The position numbers and the translations under genes were made by a program. From JANXQZ01 sp038225555 (lineage in GTDB: Bacteria > Acidobacteriota > Terriglobia > Bryobacterales > Bryobacteraceae), in assembly GCA_038225555.1 (NCBI GenBank), contig JBBRRB010000022.1, positions 31,271 to 95,270 on the forward strand: a stretch of 64,000 nucleotides of DNA, read 5' to 3'. Positions 61,801 to 64,000 of the stretch are shown piece by piece. Below the pieces are notes generated by a model. That model made no database searches, was not told where the DNA came from, and saw only the letters and a list, made by a program, of their open reading frames with translations. Each line of letters opens with the position of its first letter. Position 1 is the first letter of the stretch.

Positions 61801-64000
61801 TTAGCTATGTCTCCGATTCGGCAGCGACGAATTGCGATCGAATACGATTCGGCACTGCGGCAGACTCTTCCGCAGATCCTCGAAACCCTTCTCGGTAACC
61901 AGCGTGTGATAGAGATTGAGGTAGAGCAGGCCGCTCATTTTGCCGAGTGTCGCAACCCCGGCATCGGTTAGGCCCGCGCTGTCCAAGTGCAGTTCCAGCA
62001 AGCCTGGAAGCGACTCCTGCAACATCGCAATACCAGCATCGGTCACGGTCGTGTAGTCCAAATTCAACCGCCGCAGATTCGGCAAACCCGCCACCGACTT
62101 CAAGCCCGCATCTGTCACACGAGTCCGACCCAGCTCCAGCCGTTCCAAGTTCTTCAGAGGCCGAAGTTCCTCAAGCCCCTGATCGGAGAAGCGCCCATAG
62201 TTCAGCAGCAACTCCGTTAGGCCCGTCATCTTCCCCAGATATTTCAATCCGGCGTCCGTAATATCTGCTGCCGAAAGATCCAGCTTGCGTAGACCGGCCA
62301 AGCCCGCCAGGTACTGCAACCCTTCATCGTCGATGTCCGTATGGTCCAGCCGCAAACTCCGCAACGCCGAGTGACCCGCCAGTTGCTTCAGCCCCTCGTC
62401 ATTCAGCCGGGTGCCTGCCAACTCCAATTCCTCAAGAGCAGTCAGCCCAGCCAGGGACGCCAGCCCTGAACCTTGCACCAGCGTGTTATTAAGCGACAAT
62501 CTCCGCAGCGCGCTCAACCCTGCAAGTTGCTCCAGCGCTTTATCCGAAGTAGTCGTGTTTGCCAAATTCAGATCTCGCACAGAGGTCAACTTGCCGGCGA
62601 ATGCCAGCCCGGCGTCACTGATTTGGGTGGTGTGCAAGTCCAGCCGCTCCAGTGCGGACAGGTTCGAGAGAAAGGCCATCTGTTCATCGGTAACCCCGCT
62701 GTTGGCGAGGCTCACGTCCCGAATCTTCCCTTCGCGCGACATAGCCTTGCCGCCCAGTTTCGCGATCCACTCGGCCACCGCCGCTTCGCTCCCGTCAGCA
62801 GGTCGGCTGACCGCAAGCTTCGCGTCGGCCACTCTCGGCACGGTGTCCTGAAAATCCACTTTGCAACCGGGTACGGCCGCCAGAAAAGAATCCACTCCGC
62901 CACGGCTCACGCGAGAGTAGCGCAGGTCGAGCGTCGCAAGATGCTTGAGTGCTTTCAGCTTCTCGAGTCCTGCATTCGAGATTTCAGATCGATACAAATT
63001 AAGCTCCACCAACTCGCTCATTCCGGTCAGCGCATCGAGCCCATCATCGGTCACCTGCGCGCCCAGCAAATTGAGCTTGCGCATTTTCCGCATCCCGCTG
63101 AGTGAGCGGACCCCAGCATCGGTGATCTTGGCCCCATACAGGTCCAGAGCAACCATCTCGCGCAGACCCGCCAAGTGCTTCAGCCCTTCGTCGGTAATCA
63201 GAGTGTCTCGCAAGGCCAGCCGCCGCAGATGCGTCATCGCTTCCAGGTTCTTCAACCCTTCATCTTTGATAGGCGTGTCGCTCAGGTCAAGCTCCTCAAC
63301 CTGAGGGAAGTATGCCAAGCTCGGCCCCTTAATCTCGGTCTGAGCCAGGCGCAGCTCGCGCAGGTTTCGCAAGCCCTTCAGCCGCTCCAGACCCTTATCC
63401 TGCACGTTGATATTCGTCAGAAAGTGCAGACTGAAAAACAGCTTCTCCAACTTTCCCAGACCAGCCAACGCCTGCAACTCGTCGTTGGCGTCCAGAGTGC
63501 TGCCGGCTCCCGGATTAAAGATTGTGCCCGGCAAGAGTAACTCGCGCAGTTCCCCAAGGCCGCTCAAATTGGCAAGCTCCTTCGGGTCGATCGTAGTCCC
63601 CACCAAGTCCACGCCCGTGATTCGAAAATCCAAGGCTGGCAGCTCCGCCAAACTGCGCAGATAGCGCCCGCCGTTCAACCGAACTCCTCCCCCTTGGTGC
63701 ACAACCCACTCAGCCGCGCCGCGCTCCGACACTCTCGCGGCAACACTTGGCTCCTCGCGACCCGGCCCGTACAGAATCACGCCAGGTCTGGCACCGCTGT
63801 GCTTCCCTTGCGCCAGCACCATGGCCCCATTCACGATTACGTACTGAACGCCGGTGGCATACTGGTGCGGCTCGGTATAGGTTGCATTGTCGATGATCTT
63901 AGCCGGATCGAAGACCGTCACATCGGCCCACATCCCCGGACGCAACAGGCCGCGATCATAGATGTGCAGCTTCGACGCATTGGCCGACGTCATCTTGCGA
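61801..64000 (-). CDS. amidohydrolase fused to a long leucine-rich-repeat array (5' end outside window)
   Basis: The frame is open to the window edge. The visible N-terminal ~80 residues (RKMTSANASKLHIYDRGLLR, then PGMWADVTVFDPAKIID and QYVIVNGAMVLAQGKHSGAR) are the C-terminal end of a D-aminoacylase-type amidohydrolase. Without a break it continues into about 640 residues of LRRs of the TDAGL type. A cap-like unit (AEWVVHQGG) starts the first array, and a second one (AEWIAKLGG) starts another in the middle. The fused layout is unusual. The catalytic domain is upstream and not visible. Confidence 0.8.
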   Translation of the reverse strand, partial: RKMTSANASKLHIYDRGLLRPGMWADVTVFDPAKIIDNATYTEPHQYATGVQYVIVNGAMVLAQGKHSGARPGVILYGPGREEPSVAARVSERGAAEWVVHQGGGVRLNGGRYLRSLAELPALDFRITGVDLVGTTIDPKELANLSGLGELRELLLPGTIFNPGAGSTLDANDELQALAGLGKLEKLFFSLHFLTNINVQDKGLERLKGLRNLRELRLAQTEIKGPSLAYFPQVEELDLSDTPIKDEGLKNLEAMTHLRRLALRDTLITDEGLKHLAGLREMVALDLYGAKITDAGVRSLSGMRKMRKLNLLGAQVTDDGLDALTGMSELVELNLYRSEISNAGLEKLKALKHLATLDLRYSRVSRGGVDSFLAAVPGCKVDFQDTVPRVADAKLAVSRPADGSEAAVAEWIAKLGGKAMSREGKIRDVSLANSGVTDEQMAFLSNLSALERLDLHTTQISDAGLAFAGKLTSVRDLNLANTTTSDKALEQLAGLSALRRLSLNNTLVQGSGLASLAGLTALEELELAGTRLNDEGLKQLAGHSALRSLRLDHTDIDDEGLQYLAGLAGLRKLDLSAADITDAGLKYLGKMTGLTELLLNYGRFSDQGLEELRPLKNLERLELGRTRVTDAGLKSVAGLPNLRRLNLDYTTVTDAGIAMLQESLPGLLELHLDSAGLTDAGVATLGKMSGLLYLNLYHTLVTEKGFEDLRKSLPQCRIVFDRNSSLPNRRHS

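Overview
The window looks like a chromosomal segment of an acidobacterium, most likely of the Solibacter/Bryobacter type. This is inferred from gene content, not from a marker gene. The clues are two very large Oar-like TonB-dependent receptors with an N-terminal carboxypeptidase-regulatory domain, a PadR regulator next to an 886-residue orphan MacB/FtsX permease, a DUF5818-like protein, a choice-of-anchor-L protein and an ALDH7-type dehydrogenase. I saw no rRNA, tRNA or CRISPR array. Genes are packed tightly except for a decayed mobile region at about 7.5-10.0 kb.

Layout. (1) 1-7.5 kb: a catabolic cluster with the end of a ceramidase-like hydrolase, a 3-hydroxyacyl-CoA-dehydrogenase-like enzyme, an N-acyl-D-amino-acid deacylase, an IclR regulator and a TonB receptor. 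The receptor promoter carries a perfect palindrome between its -35 and -10 boxes. (2) 7.5-10.0 kb: remnants of mobile DNA (an IS21 istB fragment, a run of three hairpins, DUF3489, a serine-recombinase tail and a DUF6496 tail), with one intact DUF4177-like gene. (3) 10.0-16.4 kb: six overlapping genes for xanthine to allantoin (xanthine dehydrogenase Mo, Fe-S and FAD subunits, uraD, hiuH, uricase), divergent from a DUF6986/HpcH-type lyase. (4) 16.3-20.5 kb: a sialidase-like secreted protein and a second TonB receptor. (5) 20.7-24.3 kb: ECF sigma factor, zinc-finger anti-sigma with HEAT repeats, DUF4097 protein and a two-PDZ protein.

(6) 24.3-41.4 kb: a flagellar locus in two divergent blocks. 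The minus block runs fliK-flgD-flgE-fliN-fliO-fliP-fliQ-fliR-flhB-flhA-flhF-fliA, then a FliY-like fliN paralogue and a DUF2802-like gene. The plus block runs flgF-flgG-flgA-flgH-flgI-flgJ-flgM. fliS follows on the minus strand behind a good sigma-28 promoter. fliC, fliD, fliE, fliF, fliG, fliM, motAB and the hook-junction genes are not here. Sigma-28 (FliA), its anti-sigma (FlgM) and a target promoter (fliS) are all in this locus.

(7) 41.4-46.3 kb: KDG kinase, 6-phosphogluconate dehydrogenase and a large secreted choice-of-anchor-L protein. (8) 46.6-50.3 kb: PadR, orphan permease and cytochrome P460, with a strong inverted repeat over the padR promoter. (9) 50.3-53.6 kb: O-antigen-ligase-like and TPR-like genes divergent from a FecR/DUF5818-like protein. 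(10) 53.6-59.1 kb: a frameshifted HEAT pseudogene, xylulokinase, ALDH7 dehydrogenase, an SPL-type radical SAM protein and an AlkZ-like winged-helix protein. (11) 59.1-64 kb: GNAT, a BaiN/HI0933 flavoprotein, a histidine-kinase dimerization-only mini-protein and two leucine-rich-repeat genes. The last of these is a fusion of an amidohydrolase C-terminus to a long LRR array and runs off the window.
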